This document shows positions 34,558 through 43,518 of a stretch of 64,000 bases of DNA, in pieces (the stretch's first letter is position 1; every line of letters starts with the position of its first letter). The position numbers were made by a program, and so were the translations under genes. Source of the stretch: UBA7702 sp040776805 (GTDB lineage Bacteria > Bacillota > Dehalobacteriia > UBA7702); assembly GCA_040776805.1 (NCBI GenBank), contig JAXGZS010000001.1, forward strand, positions 248,001 to 312,000, read 5' to 3'. The notes beneath the pieces were generated by a model. That model saw only the letters and a list, made by a program, of their open reading frames with translations. It ran no database searches and was not told the DNA's origin.

Positions 34558-36012
34558 ATGTTTACACAATATTCTAAATTTCTCACAGAAGAACAGAGAC
34601 AAATGGTGCATGAAGCTTCCATGGAAGTACTGGAAAACACCGGTCTTTTGGTACATGCCGAATGCGCCAGAGAAATCTTCAAGGAACATGGCTGCGATGT
34701 GGATGCCGAGGGCCATGTGAAAATTCCCCATCAGGTCATTGAAAAGTATAGCAAGATGTTCCCCAGTTCCTATACTTTTACTGCCCAGGATCCCCAGTTC
34801 GACATCACGATTCCGGAACAAGGTCCTTGCGTTGTTACAGCGAGTTCCGCTCCTTTTGTGATCGACCCGGTGACCAGAGAACAGAGACGCGCCACTTCCG
34901 ATGATATTGCCAACATCGCCCGCTTGATCAATCAGCTTCCCGGTTTCAACGTATTTTCGATCTCTACTCTGGCAGACGATGCTCCTGACGGCAAATTGTC
35001 TCTGTACAGATTTTATCCTGCTTTAAAGAACTGCAAAAAACCTGTTCGCAGCAACACCCCCAGATTCTCTGAATTGAAGGAAGTTCTGGAACTTGGTTAC
35101 ACCATTGCTGGTTCCAAAGAAGCCTATATGGAAAGACCTTTCATCAACCATCACTATTGCCCCATTGTGGATCCCTTGGTGATGGATTTGGAATCTACGG
35201 AAACCGTCACTTACTTGGCCCAGGAAGGCCTTCCCGTGTACACCACCGCTCCCGTTTCCAATGCCGGGATGACCACTCCCATGAGCAGAATGGGTACATT
35301 GATCTTAGGGAATGCTGAATTCTTAGCGATCAACTGCTATTATCAGATGATCAGACAGGGGATGCCCATCATATACGCGTATCTGCCCACCGTCTCTGAC
35401 TTGAGAACCGGCGCCTATACCCCCGGCGCCATTGAAACCGGCATTCTTTCTATGGCTCACGCCGAAATGGCGGAATTCTACAATGTGCCTTGCGGCGGTT
35501 ATATCGGTTTAACCAACTCTCACTGCAACGATGCCCAAAACGGTTATGAAGTTGCTTTCAACACCACCGGTGCTGTTTGCGCCGGGGCGTCTCTCCTTAA
35601 CATGGGCGGTCTTTTAGACAGCCTTACCACCTTTGATTTCGCCAAAGCCGTCATTGACAACGAAGTTGCCATGAGTTTGAAATCCATGAAGCAGGGTATT
35701 CCTTACGACGAAGCGGATTACAATGAATCCATGAAACTCATCAACAAGATTGGTCCCGGCGGTCTCTTCATGGAAGAAATGCATACCATGATGAACATGA
35801 AATCCATTGCTTATCTGACGAATCTTGGTTCCAGAGATTTCAGGGTACAGTGGAAAGATGCCGGTAAAAAAGACTTCGAAGCCCGGGCTTACGAATGGCT
35901 CGATCAAACCATGGCCGGCCCGAATCCCGCGGCATTTTCGGCGGAGCTGGAAAATAAAATTAGGGGCAATTTCCCCATCCTCTGCAAAGGCGACGCTGTT
36001 TGGTACAAATAA
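34558..36012 (+). CDS. MttB-superfamily methyltransferase without pyrrolysine
   Basis: The 484-residue protein aligns along its length with MttB (GHVKIPHQVIEKY, PFVIDPVTREQRRATSDDI, TAPVSNAGMTTPMSRMGTL) and has no internal TAG. At the pyrrolysine position an ungapped alignment (VPCGGYIGLTNSHCNDAQ against VPSWVAGG-O-CDSKCVDAQ) puts leucine. Non-pyrrolysine members such as MtgB (glycine betaine), MtpB (proline betaine) and MtcB (carnitine) demethylate quaternary amines and pass the methyl group to a corrinoid protein. With kinase and LicB-like genes beside it, choline is a plausible but unproven substrate. It has its own promoter at 34464 and a gagaggagag ribosome site. Confidence 0.85.
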   Translation: MFTQYSKFLTEEQRQMVHEASMEVLENTGLLVHAECAREIFKEHGCDVDAEGHVKIPHQVIEKYSKMFPSSYTFTAQDPQFDITIPEQGPCVVTASSAPFVIDPVTREQRRATSDDIANIARLINQLPGFNVFSISTLADDAPDGKLSLYRFYPALKNCKKPVRSNTPRFSELKEVLELGYTIAGSKEAYMERPFINHHYCPIVDPLVMDLESTETVTYLAQEGLPVYTTAPVSNAGMTTPMSRMGTLILGNAEFLAINCYYQMIRQGMPIIYAYLPTVSDLRTGAYTPGAIETGILSMAHAEMAEFYNVPCGGYIGLTNSHCNDAQNGYEVAFNTTGAVCAGASLLNMGGLLDSLTTFDFAKAVIDNEVAMSLKSMKQGIPYDEADYNESMKLINKIGPGGLFMEEMHTMMNMKSIAYLTNLGSRDFRVQWKDAGKKDFEARAYEWLDQTMAGPNPAAFSAELENKIRGNFPILCKGDAVWYK

Positions 36013-36183
36013 TGATGATTGGCGCCTTAGCGCCTCTTGAAAACATGTATAAAAAGAAGGATGACCTCGGTCATCCTTCTTTTGGGTTGTCGACAAAGCC
36101 TGATACGCGGCGAACCCTTTGTCCCACGACAGCACGCTTAACCTTAGGAAATGTGGCAGCATTTACAAGAATTAGGGCGTGCA

Positions 36184-36217
36184 TTTCGGTGCAAATGCAT
36201 TAGCATTTGCCCGAAAA
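36184..36217. repeat. Small palindrome nested in copy 2 (a)
   Basis: tttcggtgcaaatgc and gcatttgcccgaaa form a near-perfect palindrome. A second, similar unit is at 36318-36351. Neither is in copy 1, so they look like later insertions. Confidence 0.55.
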
Positions 36218-36317
36218 TGTCTTGTGCGCTATCGTGTACACAGTATAGCCCCAGGCCAAAGCATTCATGGTCCGACCCTTATACTCTAGGAAAGACTGAC
36301 CGGATAAGGTAGTGTCC

Positions 36318-36351
36318 TTCGAAACAAATACCATAGGTATTTGCCCGAAAA
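36318..36351. repeat. Small palindrome nested in copy 2 (b)
   Basis: ttcgaaacaaatacc and ggtatttgcccgaa, the same design and ends as the unit at 36184. Confidence 0.55.
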
Positions 36352-36458
36352 GAGTAAACCTTTCTCGGCAGTCTATCATCATGTAGACTAAAATCCGCTG
36401 CCGCGGCTTCTGGTTTACAGGTCGGAAGGATGACCACCTTGGTCATCCTTCTTTTTTT

Positions 36459-37154
36459 ACCGCTCAATTTGCCCATGAGGTTACGAGGGGAATTGAGTTT
36501 ATGTTGGGTATTGGTCATTGAGAGGAGAGCGTCACAAGAGTGATGCGCAGCTTGGTTTGGGCTGTATTTGGTAAATTGGGAACCGATATGAGAGTTTATG
36601 CGGAAGGCAAGGTCGTCGGCGGTTTCTGTGAAATTCGCTAAAATCAGCTAAAACCCCATGCAATAGGAGCGTTCATGGATTTCTCAATGCCGGTTTTCGA
36701 GGAATGAAACCGTCTCCATTGAGCAATAATACTTCTAAGTCAGTTTCCGCGGCGGCAAGGACTTGCCTTGATTCAAAATCCGACTTTTGTGGTTTTTCTT
36801 TCAAAATAAACGCAATTTGAGAGATGAACATGCGAAAAAGAGCTTTGTTTTTTGTCCGCATTCTTTTGCGGGATCCTTGCCACATGGCAAGATGGAAATA
36901 GTAGATTGAGGGAAAACGGGTCATGTTATTTTTGTTGTTCCGGCCTGTTTTCGTTGAAAATTACGGCGATAGATGTTTATTTATGTAAGGTGGCACGGCT
37001 ATTTTCCCTTGGTGGCACCAAAAAGAGTAGGAGAGGTGGCAAAAAGGACTATAAAAATCTTGCGCTTTGATAAAGAATTATATTTTAATATTTTGTCGAA
37101 AAACATATTTTTCTGACAAAATCTTAAACAATTTTAGGTAGGATTTTTTATGCT
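36459..37154. other. Long gap without a convincing gene
   Basis: About 700 bases with mixed composition. A reverse open frame (36673-36924) lacks a ribosome site and family resemblance; several short forward frames are broken. The stretch from 36900 on is AT-rich with three tggca boxes (ggtggcacgg, ggtggcacca, ggtggcaaaa near 36990-37045). It may be decayed coding sequence next to the repeat. Confidence 0.45.
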
Positions 37155-37218
37155 CCCGTTAGCAGGTAGATCGCCACGGGAAAGGGACCATTTAGGCATC
37201 TAACAGGTTTTCCCGTGG
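37155..37218 (+). promoter_or_regulatory. Competing inverted repeats upstream of the microcompartment operon
   Basis: acggg at 37176-37180 can pair with cccgt at 37155-37159 (first hairpin) or, as ccacgggaaa, with tttcccgtgg at about 37208-37218 (second). tagatcgcc and ggcatcta offer a further stem. The set lies just upstream of a sigma-A promoter, so it is either an operator or the leader of an upstream transcript. Confidence 0.45.
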
Positions 37219-37228
37219 GACAAACAGT

Positions 37229-37257
37229 TTGACAAACGACCTTATTCGGGGTATTAT
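37229..37257 (+). promoter_or_regulatory. Sigma-A promoter of the HAD-eut operon
   Basis: TTGACA (37229-37234) and TATTAT (37252-37257), 17 bases apart. This is the only clear promoter before the eut genes, which follow with short gaps. Confidence 0.72.
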
Positions 37258-37309
37258 TAGTATATGTGGAAAATGGGTCAAAAGCCGGTTCGAAGGAGAT
37301 GACAAAAAA

Positions 37310-37948
37310 ATGGCATTGATATTTTTCGACTATGACGGCGTTATGGTAGATTCACTGGACGCGGAAGCCAAGTACTATATCGAATCTTGTCAAGAGTTTG
37401 GTGTCGACGCCGTGAAAAGTAAGGCGGATATGGCGCTGCTCTCCGAGGGCAATTTTTACAAAGGCTTGCAAGACCGTGGTCTCAACAATGACGATATTAA
37501 AAAAATCAATGGCATTTATGCCACGGTAAAAAAGGACGGCCGCTTCCCGATTCCGGTTTTCCCTGAAATGTTTCAGCTGATACAAGAGGTTGGCGCCTGT
37601 TTTCCCGTCTATGTGATTACCTCCAATATTTCGGAGACCGTTGAAAACCGCCTGAAAGAATACGGTGTAACAACCGTGAAGGAGGTGCTCGGCGCCGATA
37701 AGGAGACGAGCAAAGAAAAGAAAATTCTCTCTGTGATGGATAAGTATCCGGGAGAACGCACGTTGTTTTTGGGTGACACCAAGGGAGATATGGTGGAATC
37801 TGCGGCAGCGGGGATCAACCTCCGCCTTGGGGTGACCTGGGGTTGGCAGCGCCGGGAAGTTGTTTTATCCGGCAATCCCGATTATTACTTTGACGCCATC
37901 AGTCATTTGGTGGCATGGTTTCACGGATTCCTGGACGCCCAAAAATAA
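37310..37948 (+). CDS. HAD-superfamily phosphatase
   Basis: The 212-residue haloacid-dehalogenase-fold hydrolase has motif I FFDYDGVMVDS with both Asp residues, motif II VYVITSN, a Lys in motif III, and motif IV LFLGDTKGDMVESAAAG. A helical cap lies between motifs I and II (subfamily IA, phosphoglycolate-phosphatase-like). ATG 37310 follows aaggaga. It heads the microcompartment operon, about 100 bases before eutS. A phosphatase beside three amino-alcohol kinases invites the idea that it handles a phosphorylated amino alcohol or repairs a damaged metabolite. Substrate unknown. Confidence 0.78.
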   Translation: MALIFFDYDGVMVDSLDAEAKYYIESCQEFGVDAVKSKADMALLSEGNFYKGLQDRGLNNDDIKKINGIYATVKKDGRFPIPVFPEMFQLIQEVGACFPVYVITSNISETVENRLKEYGVTTVKEVLGADKETSKEKKILSVMDKYPGERTLFLGDTKGDMVESAAAGINLRLGVTWGWQRREVVLSGNPDYYFDAISHLVAWFHGFLDAQK

Positions 37949-38046
37949 GTCGCGAATAACTTGCGTGAGTCACGTGTGACTTAGCACGGCGCGGCAATGT
38001 CCCATTGTTTTATATTTTGATATTTTTTTGAGAGGAAGAAAAGAAG

Positions 38047-38406
38047 ATGGTGTTTGACGGCAGCAATAACGGGGAAAAACAAAGAATCATACAAGAATAC
38101 GTACCCGGCCGCCAGATTACCTTGCTCCACGTGATTGCCCAGCCCGTTGACGATGTCTATGATAAGCTGGGCGTGCCCCATGACGGCGCCGTTGGTATCT
38201 TAACGATCACGCCGGGGGAATCGGCGATCATCGCCGCCGATATCGCGACGAAAGCTGGGGAAGTGAAAATCGGTTTTTTGGACCGCTTTACGGGAGCACT
38301 CACCGTTACCGGTGATGTTGCCAGTGTGACGTCCTCTCTGAAGGCAATCAATGAGTATTTTGAAAAGATCTTAGGGTATGCTCCCTCGCCCTTGACGAAA
38401 TCATGA
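38047..38406 (+). CDS. eutS: Microcompartment shell protein EutS
   Basis: The 119-residue protein is a circularly permuted BMC hexamer subunit. IIQEYVPGRQITLLHVIAQP, GVPHDGAVGILTITPGESAIIAADIATKAGEVKIGFLDRFTGAL and the end PSPLTKS match EutS of enterobacteria closely. These hexamers form bent facets of the ethanolamine microcompartment. It is the first shell gene of the operon, and the next gene overlaps it by four bases. Confidence 0.95.
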   Translation: MVFDGSNNGEKQRIIQEYVPGRQITLLHVIAQPVDDVYDKLGVPHDGAVGILTITPGESAIIAADIATKAGEVKIGFLDRFTGALTVTGDVASVTSSLKAINEYFEKILGYAPSPLTKS

Positions 38407-38897
38407 CGGGAAAAAAGCAAACAAAGAAACGAATTATGTTGGCCGGCGCGGTCAATGCCGGTAAAACCACGTTGATGCGGGCGCTGTTCCATGGAGAGCC
38501 GCCCGGGATGAAAAAGAATAAGACCCAGAGTCTTGAATATGAAGAACACGCCATTGATACCCCCGGCGAATACACGGCAAGTCCCTTTATGCGGGGAGCA
38601 CTGTTCGCCACGGCTTTGGAAGCCGATCTGATCGTTTTTGTGCAGGACGCGACGACGGACTACATCCAATTCCCGCCGGGCTTTGCCACCGGATTTCCCC
38701 GCCGGTCTGTGGGAGTCGTCACGAAAATTGACTCTCCTGAGGCCGATGTGGAACGCGCTTTGGGGATCATCCGCAATGTGTGCGTTTCCGATCCCGATCA
38801 TATTTTCTGCGTTTCCGCCAAAACGGGGGAGGGGATTGGCGCGCTAAGATCCTATATCGATGAAAAGTTCAAAGACGAGATCCGTTATCGCGATTGA
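38403..38897 (+). CDS. eutP: EutP/PduV-family small GTPase
   Basis: The 164-residue GTPase has Walker A AGAVNAGKTTL, switch region DTPGEYTASPFMRGALFATALEADL, and the guanine motif VVTKIDSP. In EutP relatives this protein has acetate-kinase-like or positioning roles tied to microcompartments; the role is still debated. It overlaps eutS (ATGA) and precedes eutB by 68 bases. Length is normal for the family. Confidence 0.92.
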   Translation: MTGKKQTKKRIMLAGAVNAGKTTLMRALFHGEPPGMKKNKTQSLEYEEHAIDTPGEYTASPFMRGALFATALEADLIVFVQDATTDYIQFPPGFATGFPRRSVGVVTKIDSPEADVERALGIIRNVCVSDPDHIFCVSAKTGEGIGALRSYIDEKFKDEIRYRD

Positions 38898-38965
38898 TCT
38901 TTTTAAGTAGTTTTAGAAAATTATAAAATTGAAATATAATTTTAATAAAATAAGGAGAGTAAAGA

Positions 38966-40324
38966 ATGAAGCTGAAAGCAAAAATGTACAACAGGACATA
39001 CGAGTTTCATTCGTTGGCGGAAGTACTGGCCAAAGCCAACGAAGTGAAAGCCGGCGACTCCTGGCAAGGTATTGCAGCTGAATCCCAAACAGAGAGAGTG
39101 GCGGCCAGATTGGTTCTGAGCCGTCTCACCTTGGAAGACATCTACGAAAATCCTGTCATTCCTTACGAAAAAGACGAGGTTACCCGCATCATTTACGATG
39201 ATGTAAACAAATTTATTTACAATGAGTTTAAGGGCTATACCATCGGTGAACTTCGCGAATACATTCTCTCTCATAGCGCGGATGACGCTTTAAGACTTGG
39301 CCGCGGTATGGTCAGCGAAGCCATTGCCGGTGTTGCGAAGCTCATGTCCAATATGGATTTGGTGGCCGCAGCCTCTAAAATCCGCCAGCCCGCCCGTTGC
39401 AATACCACCATCGGCTTGCCCGGGAGACTTTCTTTCAGAAACCAGCCCAATCATACCACCGATGATGTCAATGGTATTATGGCTTCTCTGAAGGAAGGCC
39501 TTAGTTACGGTTGCGGCGATGCCGTCATCGGCATCAACCCCGTGGAGGACAACCCTGAAAATACCGCCTATCTTCTGAAAACCGTCCATGAGTTTATGAA
39601 CGAATGGAAAATTCCTACCCAGGCTTGTGTTTTGGCCCATGTGACCACCCAGATGAAAGCCCAGGAACTCGGTGCTCCCATCGACGTGTTTTTCCAGAGC
39701 ATCGCCGGTACCCAGAAGACCAACGAAGCTTTTGGGATCAACCAAAACTTGATCGAAAACGCCAGAGAAGCCTGCCGCAAGGGCGGTAACAGCCTTGGCC
39801 CGAACTTCATGTATTTTGAAACAGGACAAGGTTCCGAAGTATCCCTGGAAGGGGATGAGGGCATCGACGAAATGACCCTGGAAGCCAGAACTTATGGCTT
39901 TGGCCGTCACTTCCAGCCCTTCATGGTTAACAACGTCTCCGGCTTTATCGGGCCTGAAACCATTTACGATGGCCGTGAAGTGGTGAGAGCGGATTTGGAA
40001 GACTTATTCATGGGTAAATTCCACGGTCTTCCCATGGGGATTGCTCCTTGCTATACCAATCATATGAAATGTGACCAGAACGACCAGGAAAATGGTTCCA
40101 TGCTTTGTGCAATGGCAGGTTCTTTCTTCTTCATGGGCGTTCCCGGCGGTGACGATATTATGCTGAACTACCAGGATACCACGTATCACGATGATGCGTC
40201 GCTCCGCGAAATATTAGGCTTGCGTCCTACGCCTGAATTTGAAAAATGGATGGAAACAATGGGTCTCATGGAAGACGGTCACCTGACCGAAATTGCCGGT
40301 GATCCGTCCATCTTTGAAAAATAA
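38966..40324 (+). CDS. eutB: Ethanolamine ammonia-lyase large subunit, operon copy
   Basis: The 452-residue catalytic TIM-barrel subunit splits ethanolamine to acetaldehyde and ammonia with adenosylcobalamin. Residues matching the active site are present: Arg and Gln in FRNQPNHTTDD, Asn in GINPVEDN, Glu in YFETGQGSEV, and Asp in GGDDIMLNYQ. It lies 18 bases before eutC inside the shell operon. The second copy at 58477 reads TRLQPNHPTDD and MGDDIMLNYQCSSF, so the pockets differ slightly and the two enzymes may prefer different amino alcohols. Confidence 0.96.
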   Translation: MKLKAKMYNRTYEFHSLAEVLAKANEVKAGDSWQGIAAESQTERVAARLVLSRLTLEDIYENPVIPYEKDEVTRIIYDDVNKFIYNEFKGYTIGELREYILSHSADDALRLGRGMVSEAIAGVAKLMSNMDLVAAASKIRQPARCNTTIGLPGRLSFRNQPNHTTDDVNGIMASLKEGLSYGCGDAVIGINPVEDNPENTAYLLKTVHEFMNEWKIPTQACVLAHVTTQMKAQELGAPIDVFFQSIAGTQKTNEAFGINQNLIENAREACRKGGNSLGPNFMYFETGQGSEVSLEGDEGIDEMTLEARTYGFGRHFQPFMVNNVSGFIGPETIYDGREVVRADLEDLFMGKFHGLPMGIAPCYTNHMKCDQNDQENGSMLCAMAGSFFFMGVPGGDDIMLNYQDTTYHDDASLREILGLRPTPEFEKWMETMGLMEDGHLTEIAGDPSIFEK

Positions 40325-40342
40325 GGGGGAGGAGAAAGAATT

Positions 40343-41281
40343 ATGGCTAATTATCAAAATGACATGGAAAGAATGATTGTGGAATCGGTTCTCGCCGAAT
40401 TACGCAAAGGCGGCGCCGCTCCTTTTGCTGCCGCGGCCAGCGGTAACACTGTGACCGGTACGGCAGTGGGCGTAGAAGACGGCGTGATCGAGCTTCCCAG
40501 TATTTCTCGTCCTACGATTACCAACGCGAAAAATATGGCTGCTGTGGAAGCGATGAAAACCGTTACCACCGCCAGAATCGGTCTTGGCCGCTGCGGCACG
40601 AGACAGAGAACCGATACCTGGATCCGTTTCCAGGCCGATGCCGCCGTTGCCCAAGACGCTGTCTTCATGGATGTTTCCGAAGAGTTTTTAAGCGCCAACA
40701 ATCTGGAAACCGTCACCACCAAAGCGGTGACCAAAGACGACTATTTGAAAGAACCCAACTGGGGTACAAAACTCAGCGAGGACGGCAAAAAACGCTTGCA
40801 TGAAATCTGCAAACGGGATGCGCAGATTCATGAAACCAGATACCATGAAGTGATCTCCAAGGTGCAGGTGCAAATCATCATTTCCGATGGTTTGAGCTCT
40901 TCCGCCATTGAAGCCAACATCCCTCAAATTCTGCCGCCGCTACTCCAAGGTCTCGAAGCTGCCAATATCGTTTGCGGTACTCCGGTTTTCGTGAAAAATG
41001 CCCGCGTCCGCGTCATGGATGACGTCGGCATGGAACTCGGCTGCGACGTGGTGGTCAATCTGGTGGGTGAAAGACCCGGTCTCGGCACCGCCAACAGCAT
41101 GAGCGCCTACCTCATTTACCGGCCCACCAAAGAAACGGTGGAAGCCGACAGAACCTTGATTTCCAACATTTATGCCGGCGGCACGCCTCCGGTGGAAGCC
41201 GGCGCGCAAATTGTCGACTTGATCAAGGATATCTTGAAATACAAGGCCACCGGTGTAAAGCTCAACGAAGCGACGAAATAA
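40343..41281 (+). CDS. eutC: Ethanolamine ammonia-lyase small subunit, operon copy
   Basis: The 312-residue cobalamin-binding subunit starts with an amphipathic helix (NDMERMIVESVLAELRKGG), the usual cargo tag for encapsulation, then a Gly/Ala linker. The core shows ARIGLGRCGTRQRTDTWIRFQADAAVAQDAVF, VQIIISDGLSSSAIEANIPQILPPLL and LVGERPGLGTANSMSAYLIYRP. It pairs with the upstream eutB. Together they form the (EutB-EutC) hexamer complex in the compartment lumen. Confidence 0.96.
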   Translation: MANYQNDMERMIVESVLAELRKGGAAPFAAAASGNTVTGTAVGVEDGVIELPSISRPTITNAKNMAAVEAMKTVTTARIGLGRCGTRQRTDTWIRFQADAAVAQDAVFMDVSEEFLSANNLETVTTKAVTKDDYLKEPNWGTKLSEDGKKRLHEICKRDAQIHETRYHEVISKVQVQIIISDGLSSSAIEANIPQILPPLLQGLEAANIVCGTPVFVKNARVRVMDDVGMELGCDVVVNLVGERPGLGTANSMSAYLIYRPTKETVEADRTLISNIYAGGTPPVEAGAQIVDLIKDILKYKATGVKLNEATK

Positions 41282-41317
41282 AAGGAAGACCTTTTATGCA
41301 AAATTTTGGGAAGGGTG

Positions 41318-42793
41318 GTGTTCATCATCAGTTCAGCAGAACAAAAATTGATCAGCGTTGGTATTGATATCGGAACAACCACGACCCAATTGGTTCTCAG
41401 TCGTTTGACGGTAAGGAACTCCGCTCCCGCCTCTGTGATTCCCCATATGGAAATTTCTGAACGGGAAGTTCTTTACAGGAGCAGTATTCACTTCACCCCC
41501 ATTGACGATCATCTTCTGATTGATGCGGACGCCATCGCTAAAATCATCGAATGCGAGTATAAGGCCGCAGGCATGCATCCTTGGGATGTGGAAACCGGCG
41601 CTGTGATCATCACCGGCGAAACAGCCAAAAAGGAAAATGCCGCCAATATTCTGGAAGCGGTCTCGGAATACGCCGGCGACTTTGTCGTCGCCACCGCCGG
41701 AGTGAATCTCGAATCCATTCTGGCCGGGCGGGGTTCCGGGGCAGCCGCTTATTCCGAAGAACGCCATAAGGTTTTCGCCAATATCGACATCGGCGGCGGT
41801 ACCTCCAATATTGGGGTGTTCGACGGCGGCCGCGTCATTGACGCAGGCTGCATCAATGTGGGTGGGCACTTAGTGGAGCTGGAGAAAGGCGGAGACACCG
41901 TTACCTATATTGCCGATCCTGCCCAAAAGATCATCAACGATCTGGGCATTGATCTTCAGATAGGACAAAAAGCAACCCAGAAACAATTGATTTCCATTGC
42001 TGAAAAAATGGCGGATCTCTGTGTGGAAGCCATCGTAAAGCGTCACCCCGGCCCTTTGCTGAGGGAGCTTTTGATGACGCCGCCGCTGAAAGACGGTTAT
42101 CAAGTCTATCAGGTGGTGGTTTCCGGAGGCGTCGCCGACTATGTCTACAGTGATTTTGAACCTGTGGCCATCAGTCAAATGACGCAGTATGGCGACATCG
42201 GCCCTGTTCTCGGCTGGGCCATACGCAAGAAGTTCGCGGCAGCCGGTGTGACCTTGGCCAAACCGTTAGAAACCATTCGCGCCACCGTCATCGGCGCGGG
42301 GATTCACTCGATGAACATCAGCGGTTCTACGATTCATGTGAACGAAGAAACGCTGCCTTTGAAAAACGTTCAAATGCTGTCCCCGTTTCCCAAAGATCAC
42401 ATGCCGACGGATGCCGCTGTCATCGCCGAAATGGTTCAGGACACCGTGGATCGTATCCACAGTGAGGATCCCGATAAAATCCTCGGCATCGCCCTGGATT
42501 CCCCGGCGGAAATCACCTACGCCTGCATCAGAGATCTGGCGGAAGGCCTCTACCAAGGCATGCGGAATTACTTGCGTTATCGTAACATCTTGATTGTCGT
42601 CATGGGCGCCGATTGCGGCAAGGCATTAGGTCAAAGTTTGGATATTGTTTCCAATCATCAAGTCGAGTTGGTCTGTGTGGATCAGATCAGTGTCGATGAA
42701 GGAGATTATATTGACATCGGAAGCCCGATCATGGGCGGAAGAGTCGTCCCCGTTGTAGTCAAAACATTAGTTTTTGAGAAAGGTAATAAATAA
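41318..42793 (+). CDS. eutA: Ethanolamine ammonia-lyase reactivase EutA
   Basis: A 491-residue actin/Hsp70-fold ATPase that removes inactivated cobalamin from EutBC. It shows ISVGIDIGTTTTQLVLSRL at the phosphate-1 loop, IDIGGGTSNIGVF at phosphate-2 and the VIGAGIHSMNISGSTIH region near residue 330. The start is uncertain: GTG 41318 (also 41315 and TTG 41306 in frame) follows a gggaaggg stretch. It sits in the normal place after eutBC. Confidence 0.92.
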   Translation: MFIISSAEQKLISVGIDIGTTTTQLVLSRLTVRNSAPASVIPHMEISEREVLYRSSIHFTPIDDHLLIDADAIAKIIECEYKAAGMHPWDVETGAVIITGETAKKENAANILEAVSEYAGDFVVATAGVNLESILAGRGSGAAAYSEERHKVFANIDIGGGTSNIGVFDGGRVIDAGCINVGGHLVELEKGGDTVTYIADPAQKIINDLGIDLQIGQKATQKQLISIAEKMADLCVEAIVKRHPGPLLRELLMTPPLKDGYQVYQVVVSGGVADYVYSDFEPVAISQMTQYGDIGPVLGWAIRKKFAAAGVTLAKPLETIRATVIGAGIHSMNISGSTIHVNEETLPLKNVQMLSPFPKDHMPTDAAVIAEMVQDTVDRIHSEDPDKILGIALDSPAEITYACIRDLAEGLYQGMRNYLRYRNILIVVMGADCGKALGQSLDIVSNHQVELVCVDQISVDEGDYIDIGSPIMGGRVVPVVVKTLVFEKGNK

Positions 42794-42806
42794 GGAGGTA
42801 TAAAAT

Positions 42807-43478
42807 ATGGCATTGTTAGACCCTATTAAACCCCATGTCTTAGCAACCAAATTTATCCCCAATGTTGCGCCGGATCTGAGACGTGATCTCGGAATGACCG
42901 ACGATCAACAAAGTGTCGCGATGTTCACTTGCGACATTGATGATTGCGCTTACACAGCAATCGACGAAGCCACGAAAAAAGCGGAAGTCCGCGTTGTCTA
43001 CGCGAAATCTTTCTATTGTGGCGCTACCAATGTAATGAGAGCGGCGGGCCCCTTGGCCGGTGAATTCATCGGTATCCTGGCCGGCCCCAATCCTGCGGAA
43101 ACCAAAGCAGGCCTCAACGCCGCCGTCCAGTATTTAGCCGAAGATGCTTGGTTCTATTCCGCAAATGACGACGATTCCATCGTTTATTTTGCCCATACCA
43201 TTTCCAGAACCGGCAGCTATCTCTCGGAATCTGCGGGAATCCCCGAAGGCCAGCCTCTTGCCTATTTGATTGCACCCCCCATCGAAGCCGTCTTCGGCGT
43301 GGATGCCGCGATCAAAGCCGCTGACGTAACGATGCCTTTGTGGTACGGTCCCCCCACGGAAACGAACTACGCCGGCGCTCTGCTCACTGGCTCCCAAAGC
43401 GCCTGTAAAGCCGCGACCGAGGCTTTCAGAGACGCCGTGATTGCCGTTGCCAGATCTCCTCATGACTTTGAAGTCTAA
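42807..43478 (+). CDS. eutL: Microcompartment shell protein EutL
   Basis: The 223-residue tandem BMC-domain (trimer) shell protein. LLDPIKPHVLATKFIPNVAPDL and DDQQSVAMFTCDIDDCAYTAIDEATKKAEV begin the first domain, and the second ends with SQSACKAATEAFRDAVIAVA. EutL trimers have a gated central pore that binds ethanolamine and may admit cofactors. It begins after aaggagg, 13 bases after eutA. Confidence 0.95.
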   Translation: MALLDPIKPHVLATKFIPNVAPDLRRDLGMTDDQQSVAMFTCDIDDCAYTAIDEATKKAEVRVVYAKSFYCGATNVMRAAGPLAGEFIGILAGPNPAETKAGLNAAVQYLAEDAWFYSANDDDSIVYFAHTISRTGSYLSESAGIPEGQPLAYLIAPPIEAVFGVDAAIKAADVTMPLWYGPPTETNYAGALLTGSQSACKAATEAFRDAVIAVARSPHDFEV

Positions 43479-43518
43479 TCTTTGTAGTCATTAAAGTCAG
43501 AGAAGGAGGTGTGGTAAA

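Larger units (their letters stand above)
36055..36458 (+). repeat. Interspersed repeat, copy 2, between two copies of a terminator hairpin
   Basis: The element (about 36086-36424) begins ttgtcgacaaagcctgatac and shares with copy 1 the blocks cggcgaaccctttg, caggccaaagc and aaaatccgctg. It is longer because of extra segments near 36120-36215 and 36280-36350. On the left (36055-36083) is the hairpin gaaggatgacc/ggtcatccttc, and on the right (36426-36450) a near copy with seven T. The hairpins differ from those at copy 1, so they belong to the site and not to the element. Confidence 0.65.

Noticed and set aside
37155..37218. EutVW-type antiterminator hairpin pair or AdoCbl riboswitch for the eut operon
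   Set aside because: The sequence lacks the cobalamin aptamer blocks and no eutVW genes are in the window; the stems also lie before the promoter.
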